Below, one piece after another: positions 12,901 to 21,777 of a stretch of DNA of 64,000 nt (the stretch's first letter is position 1; each line of letters begins with the position of its first letter). Position numbers and translations under genes: made by a program. Below the pieces are notes generated by a model. It searched no databases and had not been told where the DNA came from. It saw only the letters and a list, made by a program, of their open reading frames with translations. The stretch covers positions 93,546,780 to 93,610,779 of the forward strand of contig JASWHV010000009.1 in the NCBI GenBank assembly GCA_030760725.1. The letters run 5' to 3'. Source of the stretch: Neostapfia colusana. Lineage: Eukaryota > Streptophyta > Magnoliopsida > Poales > Poaceae.

Positions 12901-13445
12901 CACACCAAAAACTTAGCAAATTAATACTAAGCAAACCTTCCCATAAAGCAAGTTTGAAACATTGCGAGTTAAAAGCAAAAACAAGACGCTGCGGTTCTAC
13001 GAGTTGAACTTCACGGGAGCTCCCTAAAAACAAGCTCCGGACCTCACAGAAGCTCTCCGGATCTTGCAGGAGCTCTCCGGACCTTGCAAACACTTGGCGG
13101 ACCTAACAAAGAACTTGTCGGACCTTGCCACAGAAGAATATTTTGGCAATATTCAAAACTTTGAATGTTAATGCTAACTTTTATCCTAATTGCCAATGTA
13201 TTCAGCACACATAGGTCTCACATGATATATTAATGTTTTGAAAACCATGTCTGCTGTAGATGTAGAGCTAATTAAGTTTACTTTCCGCTTTGGGCATCAC
13301 CACATCGGAGGAAAGTGTTTCTTGTTTGATTGTGGACTTCCGATTTGAGCTGTATGCAGGTGAGAGCTATGAGGAGGGTTCCGAGGATGAGGCGATGCCG
13401 CCGTCAGGGTACACGGCCGAGATGGAGCCCTACACGCCGCCGTGA
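3061..13445 (+). CDS. Candidate spliced LTR ORF in LTR E (exons 3061-3138 and 13360-13445), split by the Sirevirus
   Basis: The first visible exon follows an AG acceptor (TTTCATAATAG) and reads TKVEDAPEPLDVLPPE and onward. It ends in phase 1 at AG|GCAAGC, a GC-type donor. The last exon follows TGTATGCAG, completes a glycine codon and reads ESYEEGSEDEAMPP, then GYTAEMEPYTPP and a TGA at 13443-13445. An AATAAA lies at 13587. Both exons match exons at equivalent positions in T1, C and A, and the phases agree. No initiator exon survives here because the LTR is truncated. The coordinates span the Sirevirus, which sits in the intron. The product is unknown; coding status is inferred from conservation only. 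Confidence 0.45.
3912..3916. repeat. Target-site duplication TGATA of Sirevirus S (partner at 13223-13227)
   Basis: The five bases TGATA directly precede the left LTR terminus and recur directly after the right terminus. This fixes both ends of the insertion within LTR E. Confidence 0.93.
3917..5527 (-). repeat. 3' LTR of Sirevirus S
   Basis: This is a 1611-bp direct repeat of 11613-13222, bounded by TG...CA. Near 5338-5430 (plus-strand view) it carries five CCGGA/GCGGA/TCGGA-type units about 20 bp apart (TCCGGACC, TCCGGATC, TCCGGACC, GGCGGACC, GTCGGACC). Repeated CGG/CCG motifs are typical of Sirevirus LTRs. Apparent ORFs in this LTR are shadows. Confidence 0.92.
5528..5539 (-). other. Polypurine tract of Sirevirus S
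   Basis: On the minus strand this reads TCAAGGGGGAGAT and lies immediately 5' of the 3' LTR. This is the position where plus-strand DNA synthesis is primed. Confidence 0.8.
5540..6512 (-). other. Non-coding region between Sirevirus pol and 3' LTR, with repeated polypurine motifs
   Basis: About 970 bp of AT-rich sequence without an ORF worth calling and without an envelope-like gene. On the minus strand AAGGGGGAG-type motifs recur at about 5618-5625, 5718-5725 and 6506-6513, besides the tract at the LTR border. Multiple polypurine tracts in this interval are a known trait of Sireviruses. Confidence 0.7.
6513..8179 (-). pseudogene. Sirevirus S reverse transcriptase and RNase H
   Basis: This is the C-terminal half of copia Pol. 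Reading leftward: the RT entry NESWINAMQEELENFERN and GTKWVFKNK (8179-7740), then a frame change near 7740, then MDVKSAFLNG, the catalytic YVDDIIFGS motif, the palm/thumb region, and RNase H with FSDADFGG, STAESEYVA and DNTSAICIAKNP. The frame ends at 6513. The two parts are in different frames (one indel), so no continuous enzyme can be made. The RT copies element RNA into DNA in virus-like particles; RNase H removes the RNA strand. A TAA at 8194-8192 separates it from the integrase tail. Confidence 0.9.
8192..9306 (-). pseudogene. Sirevirus S integrase
   Basis: This is a copia integrase. The CSSC part of the zinc-binding region lies near residue 46 of the long frame. The DDE core follows: HLDTVGP (first Asp), IRSDNGTEF (second Asp) and NGVVERKNRT (Glu), then the conserved QTPRKFRADAIATACYVSNR segment. 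Near 8590 the frame shifts, and the C-terminal part (FLGYPSHTRGYRVLLFDT) continues in another frame to the TAA at 8194-8192. Another shift near 9260 separates it from the protease/pre-integrase part. The enzyme would insert the element's cDNA, but it is not translatable as one chain here. Confidence 0.88.
9245..9688 (-). pseudogene. Sirevirus S protease and pre-integrase segment
   Basis: The frame reads IWIVDSGCSRHMTG near its start, the copia aspartic protease active site (DSG with the HMTG follow-up). The LKYNLLSVSQL motif follows, then LYFWHRRLWSH, the start of the HHCC zinc-binding pre-integrase domain. The protease cuts Gag-Pol during particle maturation. Upstream the frame is separated from the Gag knuckle frame by one in-frame TAG (9698-9700). 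Downstream a frame change near 9260 breaks the link to the integrase. Confidence 0.85.
9698..10650 (-). pseudogene. Sirevirus S Gag C-terminal region: coiled coil and second CCHC knuckle
   Basis: There are two frames. The first (10650 down to 10165) has a cysteine-rich, coiled-coil-like composition (CDDLNKKLNDAMNEISILNNALR, here in two pieces). The second (10168-9698) has the knuckle CTYCGRDGHVMDFC followed by a basic stretch. The frames overlap by a few bases at 10165-10168, consistent with an indel. A stop near 10562 interrupts the first. Sirevirus Gag proteins are long and carry extra coiled-coil and knuckle regions, which fits. It ends with a TAG just before the protease frame. Confidence 0.7.
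10652..11551 (-). pseudogene. Sirevirus S gag, N-terminal 299 codons
   Basis: The ATG is at 11551-11549, about 45 bp downstream of the primer site, and the first residues are MEKYSAKPCVFNG. The order is typical of copia Gag: FQVWKARMEAYIQAQGFAIWEKV, then ARNLIIQGL, AYDVWKALCDYHEG and DLFARFNKILSNL, then the CCHC knuckle CFECGKTGHFRTEC near residue 275. The frame stops at 10652, directly after the knuckle, whereas the family continues further, so this is probably an indel product. Gag packages the RNA and forms the particle. Confidence 0.88.
11598..11610 (-). other. Primer binding site of Sirevirus S (initiator tRNA-Met)
   Basis: The minus strand reads TGGTATCAGAGCC two bases downstream of the 5' LTR end. 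It is complementary to the 3' end of plant initiator tRNA-Met, the usual primer for this class. Confidence 0.92.
11613..13222 (-). repeat. 5' LTR of Sirevirus S
   Basis: This is the 1610-bp partner of 3917-5527, ending TG...CA. Roughly 40 differences between the LTRs (counted by eye; most lie in the first kilobase) place this insertion well before T1. The CCGGA-type iterated motif recurs at about 13035-13125. Confidence 0.92.
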
Positions 13446-13700
13446 TCTCCGGTTTCATGTTGCTAGTGTGTAGCGTCCCCGGCTGGACGGCTGCACTTTT
13501 GCATAGCTAGGATGAGAGGCTGTATATGTATATTACTTCCTCTGTATGAATAGGTTTTGTAAAAAGACTTCCGCTGTTTTATAACAAATAAAAGTTTGTA
13601 TGTTGTTCTTTATTCTTTTTGTGTGTGCTGTTGGGTGCCGCATCGCACGGCACCACCCTATGCGATCCTGGAGTGGGTGAACCACGGGGTGGTCCCCACA
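13223..13700 (+). repeat. LTR E, second part (3' end)
   Basis: This continues LTR E after the Sirevirus and aligns with 61860-62575 of the C LTR. It includes the conserved TTTCTTGTTTGATTGTGG loop (hairpin 13304-13344), the last LTR exon (13360-13445), an AATAAA at 13587-13592 and the terminal GGTCCCCACA. The next base starts minus-strand leader of element A. No internal region of an E element follows, so E is a solo or truncated LTR. Confidence 0.8.
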
Positions 13701-14189
13701 AAACACCTCTGGACATCAACAGAAAAGTTGTAAACCTTTTCCGAAGCTTTCCAGAAATGTATCATATGACCCCAACCTCGAAAGAACTCAACCTCTAACC
13801 TCTGATTAACTTCAGCCTTAATTCAGCTGAAAACATAGTGCTCTGTCCTTAGCAACCTATAAGTTGAAAACTTGTTAACTTTGAATATCCTGATTAAGGG
13901 AAGAGGTTACAGAAAAGTTTTAATGCTCCAGATTAAAACTTTCAAGTTTTACAACGAAGTTGTTATTTTAGTGGGGTGTGACGTCGATGCGTCATCAGAT
14001 CATGTCGGTGCTACGTCCTCACAAAGAAAAACCTATACCGGACTTAGCCGGCTTCGTTAATTCAGTGGCACTAAACATCACTAAGACACGGATGCTACAC
14101 GTCTACCGTTTCGTGGTTAGACTACCTGCAGAAACTCAAACAATCATCAGACTTGACTGCACACCGAGCCCGGTATCCATACAGTTCGT

Positions 14190-14219
14190 ACACCCGGCCG
14201 TCATCACTCGCCCGGATGT
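14190..14219 (-). other. Leader hairpin, element A copy
   Basis: On the minus strand an 8-bp stem (ACATCCGG with CCGGGTGT, one G-U pair) encloses a 14-nt loop (GCGAGTGATGACGG). The loop is identical to those in T1 (41755-41784) and B (31979-32008), while the stem differs in paired fashion. Confidence 0.7.
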
Positions 14220-14598
14220 TCTCAAGCCAAACACGCCTTGAGTTACGTGTTCACGTTTCAGACCACGTGACGGGGTCTCCCAAATTGCACCACGCACGCC
14301 AGGGACAGATGTTTCTCGAATACCCCAAACGACATGAAGAGTCGTAGAGGATATCAAAGCGGGTCGGTTTACCTGCCACCCGTGGGGCTCCACCCTTCAG
14401 CTTGTGCGCACTGGTGGACAGCGCTTATGTGCACCCCCCAAGACATACACGTCCCGAGATGCATGATTTTCCGACATAATCAAATAGGTTAGTATGCCAC
14501 TTTCTATACGCTAATAACATCCATATACGGGCGACTAACTCATTCCTCACTGGATTTTTGAAAAAGATAACCTTTGTAGTGCGTTAAACCTCAAGCGA

Positions 14599-14610
14599 GC
14601 TCTGATACCA
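14599..14610 (-). other. Primer binding site of element A (initiator tRNA-Met)
   Basis: The minus strand reads TGGTATCAGAGC four bases from the LTR end (GTCA, GCGT, then TGG), as in T1. Confidence 0.9.
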
Positions 14611-14844
14611 ACGCTGACACGACCCCACGGTCTTGTCGAGCCAGGATCATGCTGAGGGGTGCTGCATTGCACAGCACCGAATAACACACATCAAAGGTAC
14701 AAAGCGGAAGCAAAACTTTTATTACATAAAGTGGTGTATGAACATTTTTACATCAAAATAGGTCCAGTCTACACTCACGGGCGTAGACTACGCATCAAGT
14801 TTACGTTCAGCCTGTGAACGTGTCCTTGCTAGCACACACGCACA

Positions 14845-16107
14845 CTAACACGGCGGCATGCATGACTCCCACTCGACGGGGTTCCCCTCATGGGGTTCCG
14901 TCTCCTCCTCGGGAGTCCCTTCCTCATAGAACCCTGCAAAAGCTTCGAACACAAGCAGTGAGCACGAAGGCTCAGCAAGACTGACCCGTCTCTCCTAAAC
15001 ATGGAACTTCTACATGAGGGGTGATGGGTACATGAGATAGAAACATGTTGCAAAGGACTAGCCTAATTAGTGGAACCTTACTTTCAAGTTTTAGCAGCAG
15101 GTGGTAGATAACCTTATGCTAAGGCACATGAGAGAGCCGCAATCAAACAAGAAACGCATTTCTCTCATGTACTTTGCCCAAAGTTGAAAGGAACTTTAAT
15201 TAGCTCTAAACTACAGCAAATGATTAACAATCAAATCCATCTTTCAATCAGCAACATTTTAACATGTAACTAGCCTGTTCTTTCTACGTCACGGTACAGT
15301 GAACAAGTGGTACTCACTGATCGCGAGGGACGGCGATTATAATTGATTTACACCTGCAGGTTTACCCGAATAACCCGTCACATACGCCCGTACTCGATGT
15401 TGCCTACAGCAACCATCACGGACGTCGTACGCAACCACCTTTCACCCGTCAGCCAAATATTGAACCAGTCCCATCGTCCCGAGCAAGAGGTCTCTGCACG
15501 CGCATCTCAGTGCCGCCAGCCGATTTACACCTCAAGCTCTCAACCTACCCTCTGAACGATGGGCAATGCCTCAATACCCAGCTACCTGAGTTACATCAGT
15601 TTCCCGGTTCCCATATAGCCGGTAGGTCTTCGGTACTGTTCTAGCTTGTTCAACAGGCCTGCACACGGCTCGGTCCTCAATCGACACAAGCGGAGCTATA
15701 GCACCCAGGCCCCAAAGTCCTGCTGTTCTTACTCTCCGCTCGGTCTTATTTTTCTTGCCATGTGTATCATGTGCTATCTCTACCCGAGTCGAGTGCCTCT
15801 AGCCTATGCTCGTGAGTAGTTCCAACTACTCGACTTGTACCGAATCCTACACTATATTAGCATTGCTGTAGCTAACGGGGTTTGCAATCCTAAACGCAAC
15901 CCATGGTTTTCTTGGCTATGCTGTTGGGTTTCCAAACAAGACTCTAATGCAAGGAAATAATGGTATGCAAGTATGTGCTCAAAACAATAAAAACTTGTAA
16001 AAAGGTTTATGCAAACCGGAGCTTGCCTTGCTGCTCTGGGTCGTAGGCTAACTGCTCCTCCGGAGTAACGAAGTCTAGGACTTCGGCTTCCTCCTCGAAC
16101 TTAGCGA
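14845..16107 (-). CDS. Candidate spliced LTR ORF in the A LTR (exons 16107-16027 and 14933-14845)
   Basis: The first visible exon follows ATCATGTAG and reads AKFEEEAEVLDFVTPEEQLA, ending in phase 1 at AG|GCAAGC. The second follows TTTTGCAG, completes a glycine codon and reads FYEEGTPEEETEPHEGNPVE, then WESCMPPC and a TAG (14847-14845). It differs from T1 by both silent and replacement changes, with no stop or indel. No initiator exon is resolved. The encoded segment is strongly acidic. The function is unknown. Confidence 0.45.
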
Positions 16108-16605
16108 CTACATGATATAAGAAGTACATGTATTAATTAAATGCATTTGAATTGAATTTTAAACTTGTGAACCTTCTAAGTCTCACTAGACAGACCCAAA
16201 TACTGTGAAACTTTTACTGGGGCTTGGTTACAACCTAAACAGAGACTTGGTCAAGTTTTAGTTGCAGCAAAGCTCATTTGAGCCCTCCACAATTAATTAT
16301 GTACTTGACCTTAATTGAAGTCTTGTAGGGTGTTCTAAGGATTTTCATGAAACAAGCCATGACATTATGAAAATTAGATTTTCAGAGGGTTCTAATGGGG
16401 TTGGTTTTACTTAATTTGAAGGTTCCTAGCTAATGATACGTGCTATACAATTTCAGAGAAAATTCTGAAAATGTTTCTGAACATTTTCTATTTTCTCTGG
16501 AACAGTTTCATTAATCACATCATTAGGTGGATCAAATGAGCTCAAATGGACCTGAAATTTTTATGGTAGTACAGGGATATTTTGGTGAACCTCCCAGCAA
16601 AATTT

Positions 16606-16885
16606 CAGAATTTTACTCCAAGGGATTCTCCAGTTAAAATTCCAAACAATTTAAACATTGAGGAATTAATTCTGGTGAATTAAGGATTTTCACGAAGTGA
16701 AACTTGATTTGTTGGAAAGTGCTCAGAGAGCTGAATCCAAAGTTTCAGTATTTTACTCCAAGGGATTCTCCAGTTAAAATTCCAAACAGTTTAAACTTTG
16801 AGGAATTAATTCTGGAGAATTAAGGATTTTCATGAAGTGAAACTTGATTTGCTGGAAAGTGCTCAGAGAGCTGAATCCAACAAAA
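16606..16885 (-). repeat. 140-bp tandem duplication in the A LTR
   Basis: Two adjacent units start near 16606 and 16746. Both contain TTTTACTCCAAGGGATTCTC and end GTGCTCAGAGAGCTGAATCC, with a handful of mismatches. T1 has one unit at this place. Confidence 0.8.
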
Positions 16886-18840
16886 TTTGGTTCACTCAAT
16901 TTTGAGTTTCCTAGCCCAAGTCATGAGGATTTGAAGTTTGAATGAAATCTGAAAATCGGGGAAAAGTTTAAATCTGCTGGTGGGCCATGGGGACACGTGT
17001 TGCGAGCTGAGGCGTCGGCACACCGTGGTCTGTGGAGTTTCTGCGCGCCAGCACACCGGATCCGAGCCGCAGCTCGATCCCTATTTGAACTTTTAAGCCG
17101 CTGACAGCCGGGCCCCGCATCTTCTTCTTCCTCCCGCCCTCTGCTTCGCGCCCGCGCGCTCCCCCCTCGCCGGAGCAGACGGCTGCTCGCCGGACCGGCG
17201 TTCCCGGCCGCCGCCCAGCCAGAGACTCGCCGCCAGAGGGTTTAGGGCATCGAGGAACACGTTGGTGGGCTCTGTTTGGGCTGCCGGTGGCCGGAACCAG
17301 CTCCGCGACGTACGGCGGCTACTGCTGTGGTTCGGCGCCGTTGTCCGAGGTCTCTAGCCCGCCACCACTTGCGCTGATGGGCTCTACATCACCAGCGCAG
17401 CTCTAGGAAGCTCGGCATGACCTCAAATCAGCTCGGGAGATGCCGCAAATAAGGTTTCACCGTGCGACCGAATGGGTCCGCGGCGGCCACTACTAGTAAA
17501 GCTTAAATCCCGCCATTCCGAGGCTTTTTCATCGGATGGATGCTAAAGGAGAGTTGATCGCCGGCTAATCCAGCATACATGTGCAAAATTTAATGACTCA
17601 AGGAGGAATAGAGAAGGAGAATTTTAAAGAACTGTACCGGAAGCTCGGGTTGAGGTCGCCGGAGCAAATTCTCGGAATTCGCTGGCGAGAGTTCACGGTG
17701 TGGCTTGAGCTTCAGGTGGAAGCAGCGTGGAGTCCGTGCGCTCCTTTTGCCGCCCTTGCTCGGTCGTGGAAGTGGCTGTAGTGTGCTTCCCACGTGAGAC
17801 CGATCGCCGTTCTTCAGCTAAGTCACGGCGGTCGTCGTTGATCACGGGAACAGGAGCCAAAACCTGGTGGTTCAGGCGTTGGGAGAGTGGTGCTTGAGCT
17901 CAGCGTGCTGCCTAGCAACTCGGGGGGACGAGGGCATGGATTTTTGCTCCGTTCTTCCGATCGACCGAGAGCTCGGGGAGATGGAATGCCGCTGCCCGCT
18001 GTCGCCCGCGAGGATAAGAAGGCAGCCGGGTCTTCGTTCGGCTGAGGCGGTGAGGGTCGCGTGGGGGCACGAGAAGGCCGCCCTGGCCGCCAGCGCGCGA
18101 AGGAGGAAGCAGCTGGTGGCGTCGGTTCCTCCTCGGTGGCACACCCGGCGGCTGCTCGGTGGAATTTCCCACCGAGGCTGTGACTTTGTGTGCAAGTCAC
18201 CCCCTCTTAGCTCTATGACATGTGGGTCCCACCCTCAATTTTAACCTCTGAACTTAACTCAAATTAACTGTTGTAAACAGTAGTTCCCACAAAGCCCCTG
18301 GTGATTTAAATTATCAACCTTTGAGCCATTTGAATTTGTTAGAATTCAAATTGGGTTTGGTTTCGATAAATTTCAGCACATGTTAAGTTTGAAATTCAAA
18401 TAAAGTTTGAATTTGCCCCACTTAGCTCATGTCAAGATCAACTCCAAATGGAGTGAAAAATTGGTGTGTGAGCTCACAAAAATGTGCTGAGTAAGAATAT
18501 GTCTCCCACTTTTGAATTCATGGGATAAAAACTGTTTGAATTTGAATGTAGTTTCAAACTGCCCTCTTTCTAGCTATGCCCAAAATGACCTCAAAAGGTT
18601 TTGAATTTGGGTGAAACTTGGCATGGACATTCCTAGCAATGTGTAGGAGTTTTCCCAATTCCCAGCCCCTATATATTACATGTGGGAAATACCACTTTTG
18701 CAATATGTGAGTTTGTTCTCTAATGAGCATGTTGATGGTGGTTACTTGCTCTTCAAATGTGTTCATCAACTTTCTTCAAATGAGGTGTGTGTGTGGTGAT
18801 GAACACTTTAAATATGTATCCAAAAACTGAGGCCCTTACA

Positions 18841-20603
18841 ATAGTACTCCTCTCCTATTGCTGATGATGAAGTAATAATGCAAGTTTGAGTACATGATGT
18901 ACTCAGCACGTGCGGGAAAATATGATATGTAGCTCACAGCAAGGAAGGTATAAAAAGGTTCATTGCATAAAAGAAAGTTTATTTCTCAAAACACGATAAA
19001 AACAGCAACTAGCTTTAAGTGAATGTAATCCCAACATGTATTTAAATATCAACATACCTCCATCATGATTTACCACTTTTCATGTCTCTTCAAGACATTA
19101 ATCTTTCTCAACTTTTTCTCATGCTCATGAATACCATCTCATATTCACTACCATCTCACAAATACCATCTCGTATTCACTACCATTTCATCTCATATTTG
19201 TTTCCGTCTCATAACCAAGACCAAATCTCATTGCCATGACTCAACAGTCATACAACCAATCTCATTACCCGAACTCAACAGTCCCGAAACCATTTTCATT
19301 ACCAGGACTCAACAGTTCCAAAACCAATTCCAAAGACCAAACCAATTACCAACCAGTTACCATCCCAATAACCATCCCATCTAATCATGTGGGTTGTCTA
19401 GGCGCTCGTGACCGTAAGCTCGGCTATCATGATAGTTTTAGACTCTGCAGAGTTTGTACCACTTTACCCACAAGTTTGTGATTTCGTCACCCGTCGGCGA
19501 CTGCAGAACCTCCATTATACCAGTACACAACCGTCGGTGTATGGCCAATAGATCACAAAATAGCCTTTACAAAGGGGCTACTAGATGTATGGACTCACTA
19601 AGGTTTCACCAGCAGGCTAGAATCTCCAATTCTCCCACCTACGGGCCCCCTCTTATGCCATGCAGATCCCAGGGCAGTCCTCACTGGACTCCCATTCCCC
19701 GCGCCTTCCACGGTCCATAAAAATCTAGCAACTTACCTAATTAGTCAGCTAAGCCACACCCATGTTTGGCCTTGTGGTGGCACTGTTATCCTGGCATGGC
19801 TCGCATGAACCGGTCCTTAGATCAACGGCAAGTAAACCACCATCTCGTTCTACCTCATCCACAAACCAAGCTTGCCTGGGTCTCCCTCTGATCCATGTTC
19901 ATTAACATCAATTTCTCATTATCATTATGAGTGCAGTAGCTAGACACTTCTATCTCGCTTCCCATAATCCCGTGGACTCAGCGAAGCAAAAAGTAAAAAC
20001 GACCACACCCGACTCATAAACTGTCCTGGCGACAAGTGTGGTTAACAAAACTAGTAAACTCCTATGAAAGGGTTTCCCATCTAGTTGACTCGAGCACACA
20101 CACCTTTTCATAAACACAACAGTTTTCCAAAAACATGGGATCAATATGGTCAAGGGGCACTTGCCTTGTTCTTGCGGCTTCTGTTGCTCTTGGATCTCGA
20201 AGTCTTGTTGTGGCTCGTCATAGATAGCTCCCTGAGCTTGTCCTTCTACTCACGATCACGCATATACAAGGTTCACAGCAATCAATTATCATGCACAAAT
20301 TTACTTAAGATGCAATGATGCATATGCATGCTAATCCTACGATCCAGTTTTATTAGATCGGCTTATATATGTTCTTGCATGTTTGCATGGGTTTTACGAT
20401 GAACAAAGGTGTAGGGATCAAATGTGGACGTGGCGATGATCTTGACTCTTGATCTAGATCAAACCGATCAACACGTGATCTGTCCACGAAAAAGCTTCTG
20501 TTAAGGGATCGAAGAACAGATGCAAAGAAAACGCGATGATGTCGTAAGGTGGTATTGGAAACCTACCTTGCTTCCTTCGGGTCCTCCCTCCTAGTAAAAA
20601 CAT
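18841..20603 (-). CDS. Candidate three-exon LTR mini-gene in D' (exons 20603-20567, 20245-20165, 18854-18841)
   Basis: The first ATG downstream of the TATA box (about 165 nt away, none between) opens exon 1, MFLLGGRTRRKQ. It ends in phase 1 at CAAG|GTAGGT. Exon 2 follows GTGAGTAG and reads GQAQGAIYDEPQQDFEIQEQ and on, with no stop, ending in phase 1 at AG|GCAAGT. Exon 3 follows CAGCAATAG, starts GEEYY and is cut by element A. Exon phases match throughout. Exons 2 and 3 resemble those of LTR D (GHVQEAIYKDLQHQNFDELE; GEEYF). The predicted peptide has a short basic start and a glutamine-rich acidic body, with no recognised domain. Splicing and translation are predictions. Confidence 0.5.
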
Positions 20604-20768
20604 ATCGTCGGGGCTCTCTTCTGGCGGTGGCGATCGTGTCTGGGCTCGTCGGCGGTCTCTCCGGTGGTCAAACTCCGGCGAAGGGGTTTAGCTCGGCGAG
20701 TTTGGGGGCTAGGGCTTTTAAGTTGTCGGTTTAGAAAAGATGTTACGACCAAGGGGTTGTTTCGGGTT

Positions 20769-20777
20769 CTATTTATA
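20769..20777 (-). promoter_or_regulatory. TATA box of LTR D'
   Basis: The minus strand reads TATAAATAG, about 165 nt upstream of the first ATG and directly downstream of the ACGT-core array. No start site can be read from sequence alone. Confidence 0.6.
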
Positions 20778-20959
20778 ATCGGGAAAAGAAGAGTCCTACT
20801 CTGATCGGAATTCGAATAAGAGTCCTATTCAAATTGTTTTTGAATCTTAACAACTTATCTTCAATTGATTTGGGGCGGTAGCAACATGGAATTCGTGTCG
20901 GTTTCCTTCCGTGTCGGTATTCCCGCGCGTACAAAAGCAAAAACCGCTTCAGACTCTCA

Positions 20960-21640
20960 TCACCTCCACGGTGATGAGCTTCGGAGGCTCCACGTGTCCT
21001 GCGGAGGCCGGGCCTCCTTTTGCCCGCAGAGACAAGCTCCGGTTGTGCCGCGTGTCAGGCGGGCGAGACCTCCCTCTTCCTTAGAGGCGAGCTCCGCGTG
21101 CGCCACGTGTCAGTGCCGGACCTCCCCTCTCTTCGGAGGTAGCTCCGAATGTGCCACGTGTCAGTGCCGGATCTCCCCTCACTTTGGAGGTGGGCTCCGA
21201 GAATGCCACGTATCCTAGCAGCACCAGACTTCCTTTATCCTCAGAGACGAGCTCCGAGGTTGACACATGTCCAACAGTGACGGACCTCCCGGAGGTGACA
21301 CGTGTCCGGTAGTGTCGGACCTCCCGGAGGTGAGCTCCGGAGGTGACACGTGTCCAGTAGGACCGAACCTCTCGGAGGTTAGCTCCGAGAGCGACACGTG
21401 TCCCGCGGTGTCGGACCTCTCGGAAGTGAGTTCCGAGAGCGACACGTGTCCCGCGCGGCTGGTCCTCTCTCTTCCGCAGTGACTAGCTCCGAAGGCAACA
21501 CGTGTCCTGCGGGCTGGCCTCGCACCTTCTGCAGAGACGATCCCCGAGCCTGCCACGTAGCCAGTTAGCGGCGGACCTCTCCCCCATTCGCGGGGATGAG
21601 CTCCGAAGGCGCCACGTGGCCAGCGGGCCACGGGAATTGT
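20960..21640 (-). repeat. Array of about 13 degenerate repeats, each with a CACGTG/ACGTG-type core
   Basis: The units are 48-65 bp long, each with GAGCTCCGRRRG-like sequence, then CCACGTGTC or ACACGTGTCC, then a GGACCTC stretch. Core positions: 20991, 21049 (degenerate), 21103, 21154, 21206, 21263 (degenerate), 21297, 21346, 21395, 21442, 21498, 21553 and 21612. CACGTG and ACGTGTC are binding cores for plant bZIP/bHLH factors (G-box, ABRE). The array lies in the LTR promoter just upstream of the TATA box. Repetitive peptides predicted across it are shadows. Confidence 0.8.
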
Positions 21641-21777
21641 CTACAACGCTCCTCGGCGAACTGGAATTGGCTCTTTTTGGCTATCTTTTTTATTCCTTTT
21701 CTGTTTCCACTTCTTTTAAAATGTTTTCTTTATATAAAATGTGAATGCATGCAGAAATCGAAACTGAGGGTGTCACA

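Larger units (their letters stand above)
3917..13222 (-). mobile_element. Sirevirus-type Ty1/copia retrotransposon S
   Basis: This is a complete 9306-bp copia element on the minus strand with 5' LTR (11613-13222), primer site, gag, protease, integrase, reverse transcriptase, RNase H, polypurine tract and 3' LTR (3917-5527). The domain order PR-IN-RT-RH is diagnostic of Ty1/copia. A long Gag with two CCHC knuckles, iterated CCGGA-type repeats in the LTR and repeated polypurine motifs before the 3' LTR suit the Sirevirus (SIRE/Maximus, Opie/Ji) lineage. The two LTRs differ at roughly 40 positions by eye. The ORF is broken by several frameshifts and stops, so the copy is not autonomous. It is flanked by TGATA on both sides. 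Confidence 0.93.
13701..14614 (-). other. 5' leader of element A (non-coding)
   Basis: Reverse-complemented, this aligns with the T1 leader (41363 to about 42270). It contains the hairpin at 14190-14219 and a splice-donor-like GGCAG|GTAA with GT at 14372-14371. It is cut at 13701, where LTR E ends. The equivalent of T1 42270-43080 (rest of leader and start of ORF0) is absent from the window. Short apparent ORFs here are shadows. Confidence 0.8.
14615..18840 (-). repeat. 5' LTR of element A (4226 bp)
   Basis: This is a minus-strand LTR bounded by TGTAAGGGCC (at 18840) and ...GTGTCA (at 14615). It is homologous to the T1 LTR over most of its length except part of the GC-rich region (about 17100-18230). 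It is longer than T1's because of a 140-bp tandem duplication (16606-16885). It carries the LTR exons 16107-16027 and 14933-14845. ORFs in the GC-rich part are composition shadows. The outer end cuts LTR D' inside that LTR's last exon; the flanking bases ATAGT (18841-18845) would be the target duplication, but the partner lies outside the window. Confidence 0.88.
18841..21777 (-). repeat. LTR D' (minus strand), truncated by insertion of element A
   Basis: The outer terminus at 21777 reads TGTGACACCCTCAG on the minus strand, a normal LTR start. Downstream come a long promoter region with a tandem array (20960-21640), a TATA box (20777-20769), exon 1, exon 2 and a large intron. The LTR is cut at 18841 by element A. 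The 18841-20270 part is homologous, in inverted orientation, to 23400-24680 of LTR D; the promoter regions of D and D' are unrelated. CACGG at 21778-21782 may be the target duplication. No 3' LTR end is present. Confidence 0.75.

Noticed and set aside
17823..18244. Overlapping ORFs of 86-125 residues in the A LTR
   Set aside because: These are GC-rich composition shadows in four frames with no conserved counterpart in the T1 LTR.
20865..21631. ORFs on both strands with repeated peptides (for example GHVSLSELTSER units)
   Set aside because: The peptide repeats are produced by the tandem ACGT-core array. Unit lengths are not consistently multiples of three and both strands are open, so this is not a coding gene.
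20960..21640. CRISPR-like array of regularly spaced repeats
   Set aside because: The units are degenerate with no constant repeat and unique spacer structure, and the context is a plant LTR promoter.
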